Part shown: positions 20,986-33,061 of the stretch, piece after piece
Position numbering within the stretch: the first letter of the stretch is position 1
Layout: the number at the start of each line of letters is the position of its first letter
Assembly (NCBI GenBank): GCA_003049465.1
Contig: PYSS01000120.1
Location: 1-64,000 of the forward strand
Source: Magnaporthiopsis rhizophila
Lineage: Eukaryota; Ascomycota; Sordariomycetes; Magnaporthales; Magnaporthaceae
Length of the DNA stretch: 64,000 nucleotides
Reading direction: 5' to 3'
The notes under the pieces: model-generated
The model's input: the letters and a program-made list of their open reading frames with translations, nothing else
What the model was told of the DNA's origin: nothing
Database searches by the model: none
Made by a program: the position numbers and the translations under genes

Positions 20986-22561
20986 TTTGAGCTCCTGTTG
21001 GCGAAGCTGGCTGCCGATTCGCAGCCGTGGTGCATTTCTCTGTCCATATTTCCCCCAAAGTACTGTGTTCCCTAATGCTAGGCAGCGCGTTTTGATCAGC
21101 GCCTGCCACGAAGACATGTTTTCTTTTTTTCTTCTTCACGAATAGACTCGCGGCCTGGTTCTGATGGCTTGAATGTAATGGTGTCCGAGCGACAACTAAA
21201 GTTTTTCTTTTTGTGCTTCAACATGGCACTACGTCATTGCGCTGAGTCTTGGCTCTCACCCACCCGTGCAGGCCATGAGGAACTTGATGTGTTCTTCCGG
21301 TGACAGTCCGCCCAGGCACCCTCGTTACAAGGCGACAATCTTATACGTAATTGCCTCGCTCCGACAATACTCGGGCGTTGTGTTCGCACAACATCCCCGC
21401 AGAAGGCCATCTCAGCCAGATTAAACACTACGGAGCGGGGCCTCCACACGCACGGGTTGGCGGGCCGGCTGAAGTCGGCCGCCATAAGCGTCTGCTTCCG
21501 AGGCTCGGGCCTTCCCCTTTTCGGCCACGCGCGAGGTCATGCCAACCCCGGGCGGACGGCAGGGGCGGACGACGTCGAACCATGAACTCTGTCAATTTTA
21601 TTTCCTCCTTTTCATTTTTTTTTTCTCCCTCTTCGTCCTCTTCCCCCATGCTCCTGCCCTCGCCTCCGGTTGGCCCAGGCTGAAAGAGTTGCAGGCGCGA
21701 GGATCGAGAGCCGGAACTATGAATTGCGTAAACACGACACGGCAGTCCAGGAGGAAGGCGGGGTCGCGTAGAGGCACAGCCAAGGCTCTGGGCCCCCGGA
21801 AATCTCTCCAGGGCGCGCCCGCTCGCTTTCCTTGAATCTCATCGCGGGCTGCGCCTGTGGGTTGTTCTATCCAATGGCCATTTGTGTCGCCCCTTGACTC
21901 GGTGGAGAAAATGCCTCCATGGGAGAATACAGTCTCGCGGCGGCGCCGCCATGTGCTATCGATGTCTGCCAGCCCTCGGCTCCTTACCCCCGCTGCCGCC
22001 GACTGATGGACACCAAGACAACATGATAGGTGCCTAACCGGGCCGACCCTCTTGGCGAGAATGCGGAGGTCGCATCTCCTTGCCGCTGTTTTACCGACAG
22101 TGCCTTCCCCTGCCTCCCCGCATGCCCGACGTCGGCATATATAGCCCTCGACTGCACCTTTGGGATCAGCTGCTGTGCACTGAGAGCGGCCAGTAGGGCG
22201 TGAAGTCGGCAGGCACTTGTCAAGCTAAGCCAGCACCAGCTTCAGGGGCCAAGTCCGTGGGAAACAACCGGCGGAAGACGAACCAAAGCTCACGGTAGGC
22301 GCAGAGCACATCTCCCCGGCTTGCTCCCTCTTTGAACGGAAGCTCTGCCTGCCTCGACCTTTGTCGTACTTCCAATGCTTGCTATGCTATGGATGCATCT
22401 CCCCCAGAAGCACAGACTCCCATCCTGAGCCATACGAGCACGTCTTTTGCCCTCGCCGGCTTTCTTGTAACATTTTTTTGGTATGCAGATAATAGACTAA
22501 CGAGCCTACCCCCGCAAATATCAGTAGCTTCATTCACAAGGCCATTTTTGTTCTCTCAGAT
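20986..22561. other. Intergenic, promoter of beta-glucosidase
   Basis: No coding gene is supported over 1.6 kb. It has a pyrimidine-rich patch near 21595-21660 and a TATA-like site at 22137-22143. It probably contains the regulatory region of the GH3 gene. Confidence 0.55.
22137..22143 (+). promoter_or_regulatory. TATA-like element upstream of GH3 gene
   Basis: A CATATATAG run lies about 420 bp before the beta-glucosidase ATG. It is the best core-promoter candidate in the gap, but the implied leader would be long. Confidence 0.3.
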
Positions 22562-24932
22562 ATGATTCACCCCCGGCGCCTCCTCGCCGCGGCCGCGCTG
22601 GTCGGCGGCGGCTCGGCAGTTCTCACGTGGGACCAGGCCTACACCAAAGCGACGGCGGCGCTGTCGCGTCTGTCGCAGCAGGACAAAATCGGCATCGTGA
22701 CCGGCATCGGCTGGAACAAGGGCCCTTGCGTCGGCAACACGAGCCCCGTCTCGTCCATCAACTATCCTCAGCTGTGCCTCCAGGACGGCCCCACGGGCGT
22801 GCGTTACGCCACGAGCGTCACGGCCTTTACCCCGGGAATCCAGGCGGCTTCGACGTGGGACGTCGACCTCATGCGCCAGCGCGGCCAGTTCCAGGCCGAG
22901 GAGGCCAAGGGCTGCGGCGTCCACGTGCTACTGTCCCCAGTCGCAGGCGCGCTGGGCAAGATCGCGCAGGGCGGGCGCAACTGGGAGGGTTTCGGACCGG
23001 ACCCCTACCTGACCGGGATCGGGATGCAGGTGACGATCGAGGGCATGCAGGAGGTGGGCGTGCAGGCGACGGCCAAGCACTACCTGCTCAACGAGCAGGA
23101 GCTCAACCGCGAGACTATGAGTTCCAACGTTGATGACCGGACCCTCCACGAGCTGTACCTCTGGCCTTTTGCCGACGCCGTCAGGGCCAACGTGGCCGCC
23201 GTCATGTGCTCGTACAACAAGATCAACGGAACCTGGGCCTGCGAGAGCCAGAGCGCCATGCAGCGGCTGCTCAAGGACCAGCTCGGTTTCCGGGGCTATG
23301 TCATGGTAAGAAGACGATTTGTTTTTTGTTTTTTTTTGTTTCTATCATTTTTTTTATTTACGCTTCAGGTCATTTACTAATGATATCTGCGCGCCCTTTT
23401 TTCACACAGTCGGACTGGAACGCGCAGCACACGACGCAGGGCAGCGCCAACGGCGGAATGGACATGTCCATGCCTGGTAGTGACTACAATGGGCGTAGCA
23501 TTCTCTGGGGCCCCCAGCTAAACACCGCCGTCAACAGCGGCCAGGTCCAGCGGGCGCGGCTCGACGACATGGCCAAGCGCATCCTCGCGGCCTGGTACCT
23601 CGTCGGGCAGGACCAGGGCTACCCGCGCGTCAACCTCGGCGCGAACGTGCAGGGCAACCACAAGAGCAACGTCCGGGCCGTGGCACGGGACGGCATCGTC
23701 CTGCTCCGCAACGAGGGCAACATCCTGCCGCTCAAGTCGCCCCGCCGCATCGCCATCGTGGGCTCGGCGGCCGTCAACAACCCGCGCGGCATCAACTCGT
23801 GCGTCGACCGCGGCTGCAATGACGGCGCCCTGGGCATGGGCTGGGGCTCGGGCACCACAAACTACCCGTACCTGGTGGCGCCGGCCGACGCGATCCAGGC
23901 GAGGGCGCGCCAGGACGGCGCGACGGTGTCGCTGAGCGCGAGCGACAGCACCTCGGGCGTGGCCAACACGGTGCGCGACGCCGACGTCGCCCTGGTGTTT
24001 ATTACTAGTAACTCGGGCGAGGGCTACATCCGCGTCGGCGACAACGCCGGCGACCGCGCCAACCTGGACCCGTGGCACAACGGCAACCAGCTCGTGCAGG
24101 CCGCGGCGCAAGCCAATAAGAACGTCGTCGTAGTCGTGCACTCGGTCGGCCCCATCATCCTCGAGACCATCCTCAACACGCCCGGCGTCAAGGCCGTCGT
24201 CTGGGCCGGGCTCCCGGGCCAGGAGAGCGGCAACGCGCTGGTGGACGTCCTGTACGGGCTCGTCAGCCCCAACGGCAAGCTGCCCTACACCATCGCCAAG
24301 TCGCCGGGCGACTACGGCACCGCCGTCGTTAGGGGCGACGACAACTTCCGCGAGGGTGTTTTCATCGACTACCGCCACTTTGACCGTGAGAACATTTCTC
24401 CGCGCTTCGAGTTTGGTTTTGGTCTTTGTAAGTTTTTTTTTTTTTTTTTCTCTCGTTTCCTCTCCGCTGCTCTCGAAAACCATCGCGGCGAAACCAAAAA
24501 CTAACACGTACGACAGCCTACACAAACTTCACATACAGCGACATCACGGTCACGTCGACGGCACGCGCCGGCGCCGCCACCGGCGCCCTCGAGCCCGGCG
24601 GCAGGGCGGACCTGTGGGAGACGGTGGCGACGGTGACGGCCCGGGTGACCAACTCGGGCGCCGTCGAGGGCAGCGAGGTGGCGCAGCTGTACGTGTCGTA
24701 CCCGACGGCCGCCGGCGTGCCGCCGCAGCCGCCGAGGCAGCTGCGCGGCTTCGCCAAGCTCAAGCTCGCTCCCGGCGCCAGCGGCACCGCCACTTTTAAG
24801 ATCCGGAGGCGCGACCTCAGCTACTGGGACTCTGCCCAGCAGAACTGGATCCTGCCCATGGGCACCTTTGGTGTTGATGTCGGGGCCAGCAGCAGGGACC
24901 TCAGGCTTAAGAGCAGCATCACGTCGGGGTAA
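22562..24932 (+). CDS. GH3 beta-glucosidase, secreted
   Basis: Three exons, 22562-23305, 23410-24427, 24517-24932, giving 725 aa. The junctions rebuild GYVM-SDWNAQHTTQG and FGFGLS-YTNFTYSD. Order: signal peptide (about 19 aa), GH3 N-terminal TIM barrel with KHYLLNEQE and the nucleophile D250 in SDW, GH3 C-terminal alpha/beta domain (GIVLLRNEGNILPL, GLPGQESGNALVDVLYG), and a fibronectin-III-like domain (VTARVTNSGAVEGSEVAQLYV). It removes terminal beta-D-glucose from cello- or gluco-oligosaccharides outside the cell. Intron 2 begins with a poly-T run at 24433-24449. The GH5 mannanase follows in the same direction, which suggests joint plant-wall polysaccharide use. Confidence 0.93.
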
Positions 24933-25634
24933 AGCGGGGGTTTGGTGCCCTCTTTTGGTTTCCATAGTCCCTCATTTTTCTTAGGGAGTCTGTTGGTTAG
25001 GCTATTTTGTCCGCTCCCGACATAGCTAGCAGTCTGAGCTGATTGGTATCATTCGTTGCCTGGATAGATACACACGCGAATAAAAAGTGTGCATATGATT
25101 ATCTTCGGTTGTGGCTCTCGCTCTCGTGCCGAGTATTTGATGAAGACGACTCGGAAATTAGTGACATGAGAGAAAAGATATGAAGCCGCCCAGGATACCC
25201 ATATATCTCCCCGCCGACAGCATGCCCCGGCTCGATTCCATGTGACTTAGTTGATTTGAGAAGCGATCCAAGCTCTTGGCCTCGTAGTATGATCTTCATC
25301 TCCATTACGCATGCCCCGCAAGCTGGGGCAACGCCATTTCCCAAGCGACGGAACCGTTTCTTTTCCGACTCAGCCGTCCCCGCATTCCCCAACACACCCG
25401 TACCGGGGAAACTGGGGGGTCGCACCCCTGGAGGGGCGGCTCAACGGGCTCCGTTTATCAATTTGGGCCGAGGCAACGCCGCGTTGTGAGTGACCCGCCA
25501 TTGGCATCCAAGCAAACCAGTCCACTTCGTCAGTTGTTGTTGATAAATAGTCCCAATGGAGATGCCTGGTCTCTTTTTTCCTACCGTCCGCCTTCCGGAC
25601 TGCGCCCTCCTATCCAGGAACAGCCCAGCCCAAG
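24933..25634. other. Intergenic between GH3 and GH5 genes
   Basis: An AATAAA hexamer at 25079-25084 lies about 150 bp after the GH3 stop and could be its polyadenylation signal. The rest is probably the mannanase promoter; no ORF is convincing. Confidence 0.5.
25079..25084 (+). terminator. Candidate polyadenylation signal of GH3 gene
   Basis: A canonical AATAAA sits about 150 bp downstream of the beta-glucosidase stop codon. Fungal signals are loose, so this is only suggestive. Confidence 0.35.
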
Positions 25635-27017
25635 ATGCTCCTCGGATCCTCTGGACTCCTGCCCCTTGGCCTCCTGGCCAGCGTGGTCTTGGGCGCTCCC
25701 TCGTCCGCGGCCGCGGCCCCTCGCGGGTTCGTGACGGTCGAGGGCCAAAAGTTCAAGCTTGACGGCACGGACTTTTACTTTGCGGGCTCCAATGCCTACT
25801 ACTTCCCCTTCAATGGCGTTAGTTACCTGCCTACAGTACAGTACAGTATAGTAAAGTCTAGCTCCGAGCGACTAACACCCACACAACTTGGACTGCACAG
25901 AATCAGGCCGATGTGGAAAAAGGCATGCAGGCGGCCAAGGACGCCGGCCTAAAGGTCTTCCGCACCTGGGGGTTCAACGACAAGAACCAGACGTTCAACC
26001 CCAACGGCCTGCCCAAGTACAACTCCGCCAACGATGTCACGTTCCAGACGTGGTCCAACGGGCGCTCGACCATCAACGTGCAGCCGTTCGACAAGGTGGT
26101 CAACGCCGCCACCAAGACGGGCATGAAGCTCGTCGTCGCCCTGACCAACAACTGGGCCGACTACGGCGGCATGGACGTGTACACCGTCAACCTGGGCGGG
26201 AAGTACCACGATGACGTATGTATTTCCCTGCCCTCTACTTCTTTTTTTTTTTTTTTTTTTTTTTTTCGTTTCCATGCTGTCAAGCTAACCGCACTGCCAG
26301 TTCTACCGAGTCCCACGCATCAAGGACGCCTTCAAGCGCTACGTCGGCGAGATGGTGAAGCGCTACAAGGACAATCCGGCTATCATGGCCTGGGAGCTGG
26401 CCAACGAGCCTCGGTGTGGCGCCGACGCCAACCGCAACCTGCCGCGCAGCAGCGGATGCACCCCCGCCACCATCTCGGCGTGGATCAACGAGATGAGCGC
26501 CTTCATCAAGTCCCTCGACCCCAACCACCTCGTCACCTGGGGCGGCGAGGGCGGCTTCAACCTTGCCGGTGGTAGCAACGACGGCTTCTACAGCGGCAGC
26601 GACGGCGGCGACTTTGACCACGAGCTGGCGCTGCCGAATATCGACTTTGGCACCTTCCACACGTACCCGGACTGGTGGGGCAAGTCGGTCGCTTGGACGA
26701 ACCAGTGGATCCGCGACCACGCCGCCTCTGGCCGCAAGGTTGGGAAACCCGTCGTGCACGAGGAGTATGGCTGGATGACTCCCGATGCCCGCAGGAGCCA
26801 GACGGGGACTACACGGCCCGAGTCGAGGGTGCAGGTCGTCGGCGGCTGGCAGAAGATCCAGGTCGAGGAGAAGATGTCAGACATTTACTGGCAGTACGGG
26901 TACTCGGGGTATTCGTACGGCCGGAACCACGACGACGGATTTACTATTTTTCTCGATGATGCCGAGGCGCAGCAGCTGGTTTACTCTCACGCCAAGGCAA
27001 TGAATGCTTTGAACTGA
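25635..27017 (+). CDS. GH5 endo-beta-1,4-mannanase, secreted
   Basis: Three exons, 25635-25817, 25901-26215, 26301-27017, giving 404 aa; both introns are phase 0 with CTAAC branch sites. Order: signal peptide (LLPLGLLASVVLGAPSS), then a GH5 TIM barrel of the fungal mannanase type (subfamily 7). Landmarks: GTDFYFAGSNAYY, FRTWGFND, ALTNNWADYGG, the acid/base Glu E202 in ANEPRC, HTYPDWWG and the nucleophile in HEEYG (E320/E321). It cleaves internal beta-1,4-mannosidic bonds in mannan and glucomannan. No cellulose-binding module is present. Intron 2 contains a run of about 25 T. The gene is convergent with a sugar transporter, which could import the products. Confidence 0.94.
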
Positions 27018-27298
27018 GTCGAAGCAGCTTGGCTTGTGTGTCCGCAAAATGGACCATTCTTGGTTAGGCAAGGGGCTGCTTGCTGTCGATGAATCGTAAA
27101 CCCTCGAGCAGCTGTGTTTCGTCACAGGCGGTGACCATCTCGATACATGGCGAAAATCAGCCACCGATCTGCTCCTCAGGGGACGCCAACCGGCAGGTCT
27201 CCGTACATGGGCAGAAGGTCCCGCTACCTTCTACCGTCTCCTTTGTCACGTACAAATAGTCCCACATGGCAATGGATATGCAATACCATACTCCTGTG

Positions 27299-29017
27299 CT
27301 ACGCTTTTCGTGTCTCTACGTGCTCCATCTCGCCAGCGGGTCTGTTCCCGAAAACGACAATGTCTCCGCTGCCCACGCACTGGTATTTCTTGAACCGGCG
27401 GACAGGCAGCCGCGCGTTGAACATCTCGTCGAGCTCCTCCAGCGATCTGTTTGCCGTCTCGGGCATGAAGAAGTAGAAAAACGCGACGCAGGCGAAGTTG
27501 GAGGCCGCCCAGATGTAGCAGTATTGCGCCCCCTATTTGATAGACGAGTGGAACATGTCAGCCATAGATTTCGCGCCGCAGAGCAGAACCAACAAACTCA
27601 CCCAGTTCAGCTCAGTCGGGTTGATAAAATACGGGGAGCAAAACGACGTTAGCCAAGCAAGCACGTAGCCGAGCGACGTCGCCGACCCGACCGTATACGC
27701 CCGCAGGCGCGTACTCACGACCTCGGTGGCGACGGGGTAGCTCGCGGAGCCCACGCCGGCGTTATAGAAAAACTTATGCAGGGTCAGGAACGCCACAAGT
27801 GAGGTGGTGGCCGCGGTAGACCCGGCTCCGGCCGTCGTGTACGCGACTGCCGTGCCCAGCTGGACCAGGCCGCAGCCGGCGGCCCCGGACATCATCACGG
27901 CGCGGCGGCCGAGGCGCAGGCGGCCCGTGGCGAGCATGTTCAGGTTAACGCCGACGAAGCCCACGCACGTCGTCATGATGGAGTACTCGAAGCCGCGGCC
28001 GACGCCGACGCCGCCCTGGATAAAGAAGTAGGTCTGGTACGCGATCAGGAACCAGATGCCCGACGCTGTTTGCGACGCGATGACGGCGTGGCACAGCAGC
28101 GTGCGCCGCAGGTCTGCGCCCCTGAACATGTCGCCGAACCCAACGCTGCGCGCCGCCCGCTGCTCCTCGCCGATCCCGGCCAGCATCTCGGCCAGCTCGG
28201 CCTCCAACGCCGCCGCCGCCGTGGGCTGTTTGGATTCCGGCCTCAGCCTGGCGAGGGCTTCGCGCGCGGCGTCCTCGCTGCCGCCCCTGTGGGCCAGCCA
28301 GCGCGGGCTCTCGGGCACAAAGACTAGGGCCGCGCTGAGGAGGGCGGGCACGACGAGGAGGCAGCCGATGGGGATCCGGTACGACCGCTTGTCGGCGTAC
28401 GTCCGCGTGGAGTTGACGACGGTGCTGCCGACGATGCTGCCGATGTTGACCCACCACGCGAACAGGGCCACGATGACGCCCCTGAGCTGGGCCGGCGCCG
28501 CCTCGGCCGTGTACACGTTGGAGAAGGTGACGAGGAAGCCGTTGCTGACGCCGAGCAGCAGGCGGCCCAGGTACAGGACGTTGACGTCGGTCGTCACCAT
28601 CATGATGACGCAGGCGGCCATGTTCAGGACGCACGCCAGCCAGAGGCCCTGCCGCCGCCCGAACCAGCGCGAGAAGAAGCCGGCGCAGAGGGACGACAGG
28701 AACGATCCCAGCGTCAGCAGCGATGCGATCAGCTGCTGCACTGTTGGCTGGGTGTTGGTCAGAGTTAGCTTTCTTCTTCCTGCTTGATCTTAAATCTTAG
28801 GCCGACCTACATCAATCCCGTACCCTGTCGGGTTCTTCGAGTCCTCATACCCAAACACTCTCAGAAATCCAGGCATGGCCTGCAGGGCGCCGACGGCGGC
28901 GCTATCGAAGCCATACTGCATGTTGGCAATGCCCACGATCCAGCAAATCAACAGGCATTTTCGGTGTATCCACAGCGAATTGGTCTCGATGGAGGTGGCC
29001 CAGGTTGCCTTTGTCAT
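27299..29017 (-). CDS. MFS sugar transporter
   Basis: Three exons on the minus strand, 29017-28811, 28747-27602, 27532-27299, giving 528 aa; all junctions are phase 0 (GYGID-PTVQQL, TELNW-GAQYCYI). About twelve hydrophobic helices are visible, with sugar-porter signatures: a QYGFDSAAVG motif in helix 1, GRRQG between helices 2 and 3, YLGRLLLGVSNGF, PAQLRG, PESPRWL before the central loop, and PETANRSLEELDEMF after helix 12. It is a plasma-membrane proton symporter of the hexose/oligosaccharide type; the N-terminal region resembles alpha-glucoside/maltose permeases. The substrate is not predictable, but its position beside mannanase and beta-glucosidase genes favours a wall-derived sugar. Confidence 0.9.
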
Positions 29018-29470
29018 GTTTGAGTCGGTGTGAAAGCCTATGTGATGTAGACTTTTTGAGCCGGCTTGGCCTCGAGTCGAATCGGGTGATGAAGCGTTCA
29101 AGAAGCTCCTCTTTTCGCTCTCCTCACTGATAACCCGATGCCCACCTACCCTGCTTCGGAAAAATGTCGCCGAGAGAGCCGTGGCTGATGATTGAGTCCA
29201 GATCCCCCGCACTCCCCCGCACATTGACAGTCCCTTGGGAGGACCCTTCGGGACCAAGGCCAGTTTGAAATGTTGCATATTGCAACCCAAAAACAGAGAC
29301 ACGAGACAACTGGCGAGGCGGTGGTGCATTTCGCATGTGTGCAAATACAAAAGAAAAATAAGCATCGCTTGAAACAAGTAGCCATATCTATACACAACCT
29401 GTGCTCCAGTGCGGCATTCCCCTAGTAGGTCCAGAACCGGATTGAGTTGGGATTTAATCAAGACAGAACC
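29018..29470. other. Intergenic, promoter of sugar transporter
   Basis: The segment lies between two minus-strand genes. No ORF is convincing; it presumably contains the transporter promoter and the 3' end of nothing else but the adjacent membrane-protein gene's upstream neighbour boundary. Confidence 0.5.
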
Positions 29471-30907
29471 TCAAGGAGTGGCAGGGGGTCGGCGAGGGGT
29501 TGCGCTGCCAGTACCTGTGCCTGGTTGCGCAACGCCCTGATGAGGTGCGGTGGTGGCCACTTCCTCCACAAGCATCTCTGGAAGAGCCAGACTCTCCGAC
29601 GGATGCGGTGATGATGATGGATTTGGCGGCATGCCGCCGCTGTTGGCGGGTCCCGGCCAGTTCTTATCGTCGCTGCTGTATCGTGTTTTTCCTTTCGCCT
29701 TAGATACTATTCCCCCTATCAACCTCTCCTCGACGCCCGCATCCATTTTTTCTTTCTCAGATACAGTTGTGACTTCGCGTGCATCCTGGGACTCGATCGT
29801 GATCTGGGTCTCGACAGCCACCTGGATGACACGTACAGCCTCTTTGGCGCCGCCCTCCACTTCCACGGGCAGCACGGTGCTGCGGCCGGTCTGACAGGTG
29901 TCCAGCTCGGCGTCGCGGCCGTATTGCCGCGACATCCACCTGAGCGAGCCCGGGCACCGAGAGCTGTGGATCGCGCTCGGCCTCCGGATGCTCGGCTCGC
30001 CTTGTGGTTTGGGTGTCGTCGGGCCCGAGGACGACGTAACTGTAGCCGTGGCCACGCCCACGACCGGCCGGTTGCCGCTGTAGACAGGGAGCGACGTCGG
30101 CCTGGACACCGGCCGGCCGCGGCTGATGTCGATGAGCTTGTTGAGAATGCTGAATTCGAGCTTGAGCTTGACGCTGTACACGAAGCCCTTGTACGCCGTC
30201 TGGAGCGAGTACATCTCGGTGTACTGCATCGCCAACGTTGGGAGGTCGAGGATCGCGACGATGATGCTGACGTAGATCAGGTGTGTCAGGACTTTCCTTC
30301 GCGCCGAGAGGTTGAAGGTCGCGCCGCTGTCCCGCTCGATCCGGAGTAGCTTGGACGTCTCCCATACGTAGACAACCGAAATGATGACCTCCTGAAGAGC
30401 AAAGACGGTGACATGGATGCTTTCCCAGATGGCGTAAATGGGCGCATAGGGCTCTGGGTGGGGGCTGTTGGAGCCAAAGGCCAACACGGCGACCGGGACG
30501 TCGCAGATGATGGTGTTGAAGATTATCATGTAAAGGATAGCGCGGAGCCGACGCGGGCAGTCGACGATGAGGTGGAGGCGTGACCATAGGACGAGCGATT
30601 GGAAGAGCACCATACCAACCCAGCCGATATAGCCGCAGGTGACCCAGAAATAGATGGCCTGGGGTACAATCGCGAGCCCCTTCAGTATGAACCCCACCGA
30701 GTACGGTACTATCGACCATGTTGCCATGACAAAGCACCAAAAGTAGAAACCACTCCAGCGTTTAAATGTTGACGGTATGATGAAAGCGAGCTCCGCGACG
30801 TTGTAAAGGGCTAGAGTGAGAAAGATGACGACGAGGGAGATGTTGGTCCCCTTGGGTGGGTTTAAGGCTGTGATGCCATTGTCCTTTGATAGCCATGACG
30901 CTGACAT
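29471..30907 (-). CDS. Fungal seven-transmembrane protein of unknown function
   Basis: Single-exon gene, 478 aa. Residues 20-270 contain seven hydrophobic helices (for example SLVVIFLTLALYNVAELAF, YFWVTCGYIGWVGMVLF, AILYMIIFNTIICDVPVAVL), followed by about 200 residues of polar, Ser/Pro/Glu-rich cytoplasmic tail with acidic and Lys patches. The topology and the helix-5/6 loop (VWETSKLLRIERD, RKVLTHLIYVSII) fit an uncharacterised Pezizomycotina integral-membrane family (I think DUF7703), not PTH11 receptors, which carry a CFEM domain and different motifs. Role could be receptor-like, but there is no direct evidence. The gene lies behind the sugar transporter on the same strand. Confidence 0.75.
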   Translation of the reverse strand: MSASWLSKDNGITALNPPKGTNISLVVIFLTLALYNVAELAFIIPSTFKRWSGFYFWCFVMATWSIVPYSVGFILKGLAIVPQAIYFWVTCGYIGWVGMVLFQSLVLWSRLHLIVDCPRRLRAILYMIIFNTIICDVPVAVLAFGSNSPHPEPYAPIYAIWESIHVTVFALQEVIISVVYVWETSKLLRIERDSGATFNLSARRKVLTHLIYVSIIVAILDLPTLAMQYTEMYSLQTAYKGFVYSVKLKLEFSILNKLIDISRGRPVSRPTSLPVYSGNRPVVGVATATVTSSSGPTTPKPQGEPSIRRPSAIHSSRCPGSLRWMSRQYGRDAELDTCQTGRSTVLPVEVEGGAKEAVRVIQVAVETQITIESQDAREVTTVSEKEKMDAGVEERLIGGIVSKAKGKTRYSSDDKNWPGPANSGGMPPNPSSSPHPSESLALPEMLVEEVATTAPHQGVAQPGTGTGSATPRRPPATP

Positions 30908-33061
30908 ATTAGGACGCTTTGTTTCGACGGTGCTCTTTACGGAGGAGGTGCGGCTCGCAAATTGGGGACGTTAACGGCAGTCTTGGATGAGGAGAAGCCG
31001 CGATCATATTCGGGTCCTTGCAGAGGTTAAAGCGTGCGAGCTAACGAACGACAAGCGTAACATTCAGCCAGACAGGCGTCGCCGTTTCTGGCGGCCCAGA
31101 CCAGCGTTTAAGCCAGCCACGTGGCCCAGGGATGGCAAGCATACGTTACCTCGCTCGAACCCAAACTCGTATTTCAGCCCAGTGAGGTGTCAGTCCCTTG
31201 TCGGAACTGTGGCTGTTGGTATGGCCCATTTGCAGTTCCCTGCGATCATATGGACCTTTACCGAGTGTTTCTGATCGGAGGATAGGCCACGGATGAGTCG
31301 GCCGCCAAGTCTTGTTCGTTCCGTCCTTTCCAGGGCCAGAAAGATGCGATCCCTGACGCCGTTGAGTCTCCAAAGCAGCCTGCCTCGATCTCGAACGACG
31401 ATGAGAGTCGGGACCATCTAGTTCTCGCCCCGCGGCAGAGGGTTATCCTATCGACTGCATGAGCAGTTGGACCTTACACTGATGGTACCGTATGTACACC
31501 CTTCCTGGATCGTAAACGTTAGATTCGGACGAAATCAAAATCTGACAGAGTAACGTGAAAACCTATTCCAGCATGGGAAGTGTTTAGATGAAAAGGGGAG
31601 ATCTAGCGTTCATAGTACTGAAAGGGTGTAAAACAGAGGCTAAAAATCAAGTTATGCAAAAGCCCGACTACTGCCGGGGAGCTTCCTCGTTCATATCTTC
31701 TCCATGCGTGTGCGAGCATAGGTAGGGTAGGTAGGCATGTGCCTCAGATGGAACCTTACCGTCTCTAATATGTTGCGTCGGATAGCAAGCATGCGCGCGA
31801 CAATTCCCACGAACACCGCCTGTCAACCCCGATGAGCTTTTCGTACATGCCCAGAGTGCCGGTACACCTAGACACGAGACGGCTCTGAGTGCATAGATGC
31901 TGGTCTACGTATCGCACAAGCTGGCAGGGTTGAAAGAGAAGATGTGGAGCGACAGCCACTGAGCCAGCAGTAAGAGCGTTGGTAGGGGGGAGAACCGCCC
32001 CTGCGAGTGCAGCCATGGCTTGAGATCTGCCATCAACGGTTGTCTCGTGGGGCCTAGGAGATAAACTCATCAGGAATACATGGAGATAGGGTCTGGCCAA
32101 GCGGCAAGCCAAGGTGCTGGAAGCCCAAAAGGGCAAAATGTCTCTTTAAATGGTGTCGAGAGCCCTGAATTTGATTTTCCCACAGGGAAGCCTAGGTCAG
32201 GGGTCCATAAGGCCCGGTGGGACACCTGAGGCATCCATGGACCATTTCCACAATTGGTTTGCATGAGCTTCATTAATCGGTCCCCACAAATACGTTCACT
32301 ACCCACCGTACGGTGTGTACAACCAGCAGAGAAAAGTCACCCACCTTAAAATCAGTCTCGTATTTCAATGCATGTCTGCACACTCAATTCTGTTGCGATT
32401 TGTACGAAAATCTGGCATATAAAAAAATCAAAATATATTCATTGCGCATGTATTTTCATTGTTATTTTACGTATTACGATTCGGCGCGGATACACGGCCA
32501 GGGCTTTAAACAAAGCATGGAAGCGGGGCAATTTGACCATCCGTCGATCCTCGTCCCCCCACTGTATGCCACCCTGGCCAAACGGACCAGAAGCTTCGCT
32601 TGCCGCATTGGCCTTGAAATCCAAACATGAAATCCACTTCTCCAGCGCCGTTCGTCATAAACCCGTGCCTCCTCCGCCTTGCACTCCATGGGAGGAACAA
32701 ACTTTTGCTGCTCGCCCCTTTCGCAACCTTCGCTCGGGATCGGCCCGGCACTTTGTGCCAATTACGCTCGTTTTGAACACCGTCCTCGCGTCAGCCGTTC
32801 GCCTCATCCATCCACGCGATCGCGCTCCGACGGGTCTCCCCCAATACCGCGCTCCGCCACCCGCCCCTCCCAGCCGCACGCCCGCTTCGATCCGTCGGGG
32901 AATCGACGGCCTTCCTCAGCCGCGCGCGTCTTGGAAACCACGCTTTACCACCGACACACTCGATTCTTGGCCGCGTGTTTGCTTGCGTGATTGTCGGGGC
33001 CGGCTTTTTGGACTTTCCTCCTTTTCTTTTCTTCTCGTTTTGCACCACGGGCAGGGGCACC
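30908..33061. other. Divergent intergenic region, no gene recognised
   Basis: There are 2.15 kb between the 7TM gene (minus) and the TM9 gene (plus). An AT-rich patch lies at about 32390-32480. All open frames lack motifs and look like shadows of GC-biased DNA. Confidence 0.5.

Noticed and set aside
23518..24525. 335-codon antisense frame over the beta-glucosidase
   Set aside because: Shadow of a GC-rich exon with no family signature.
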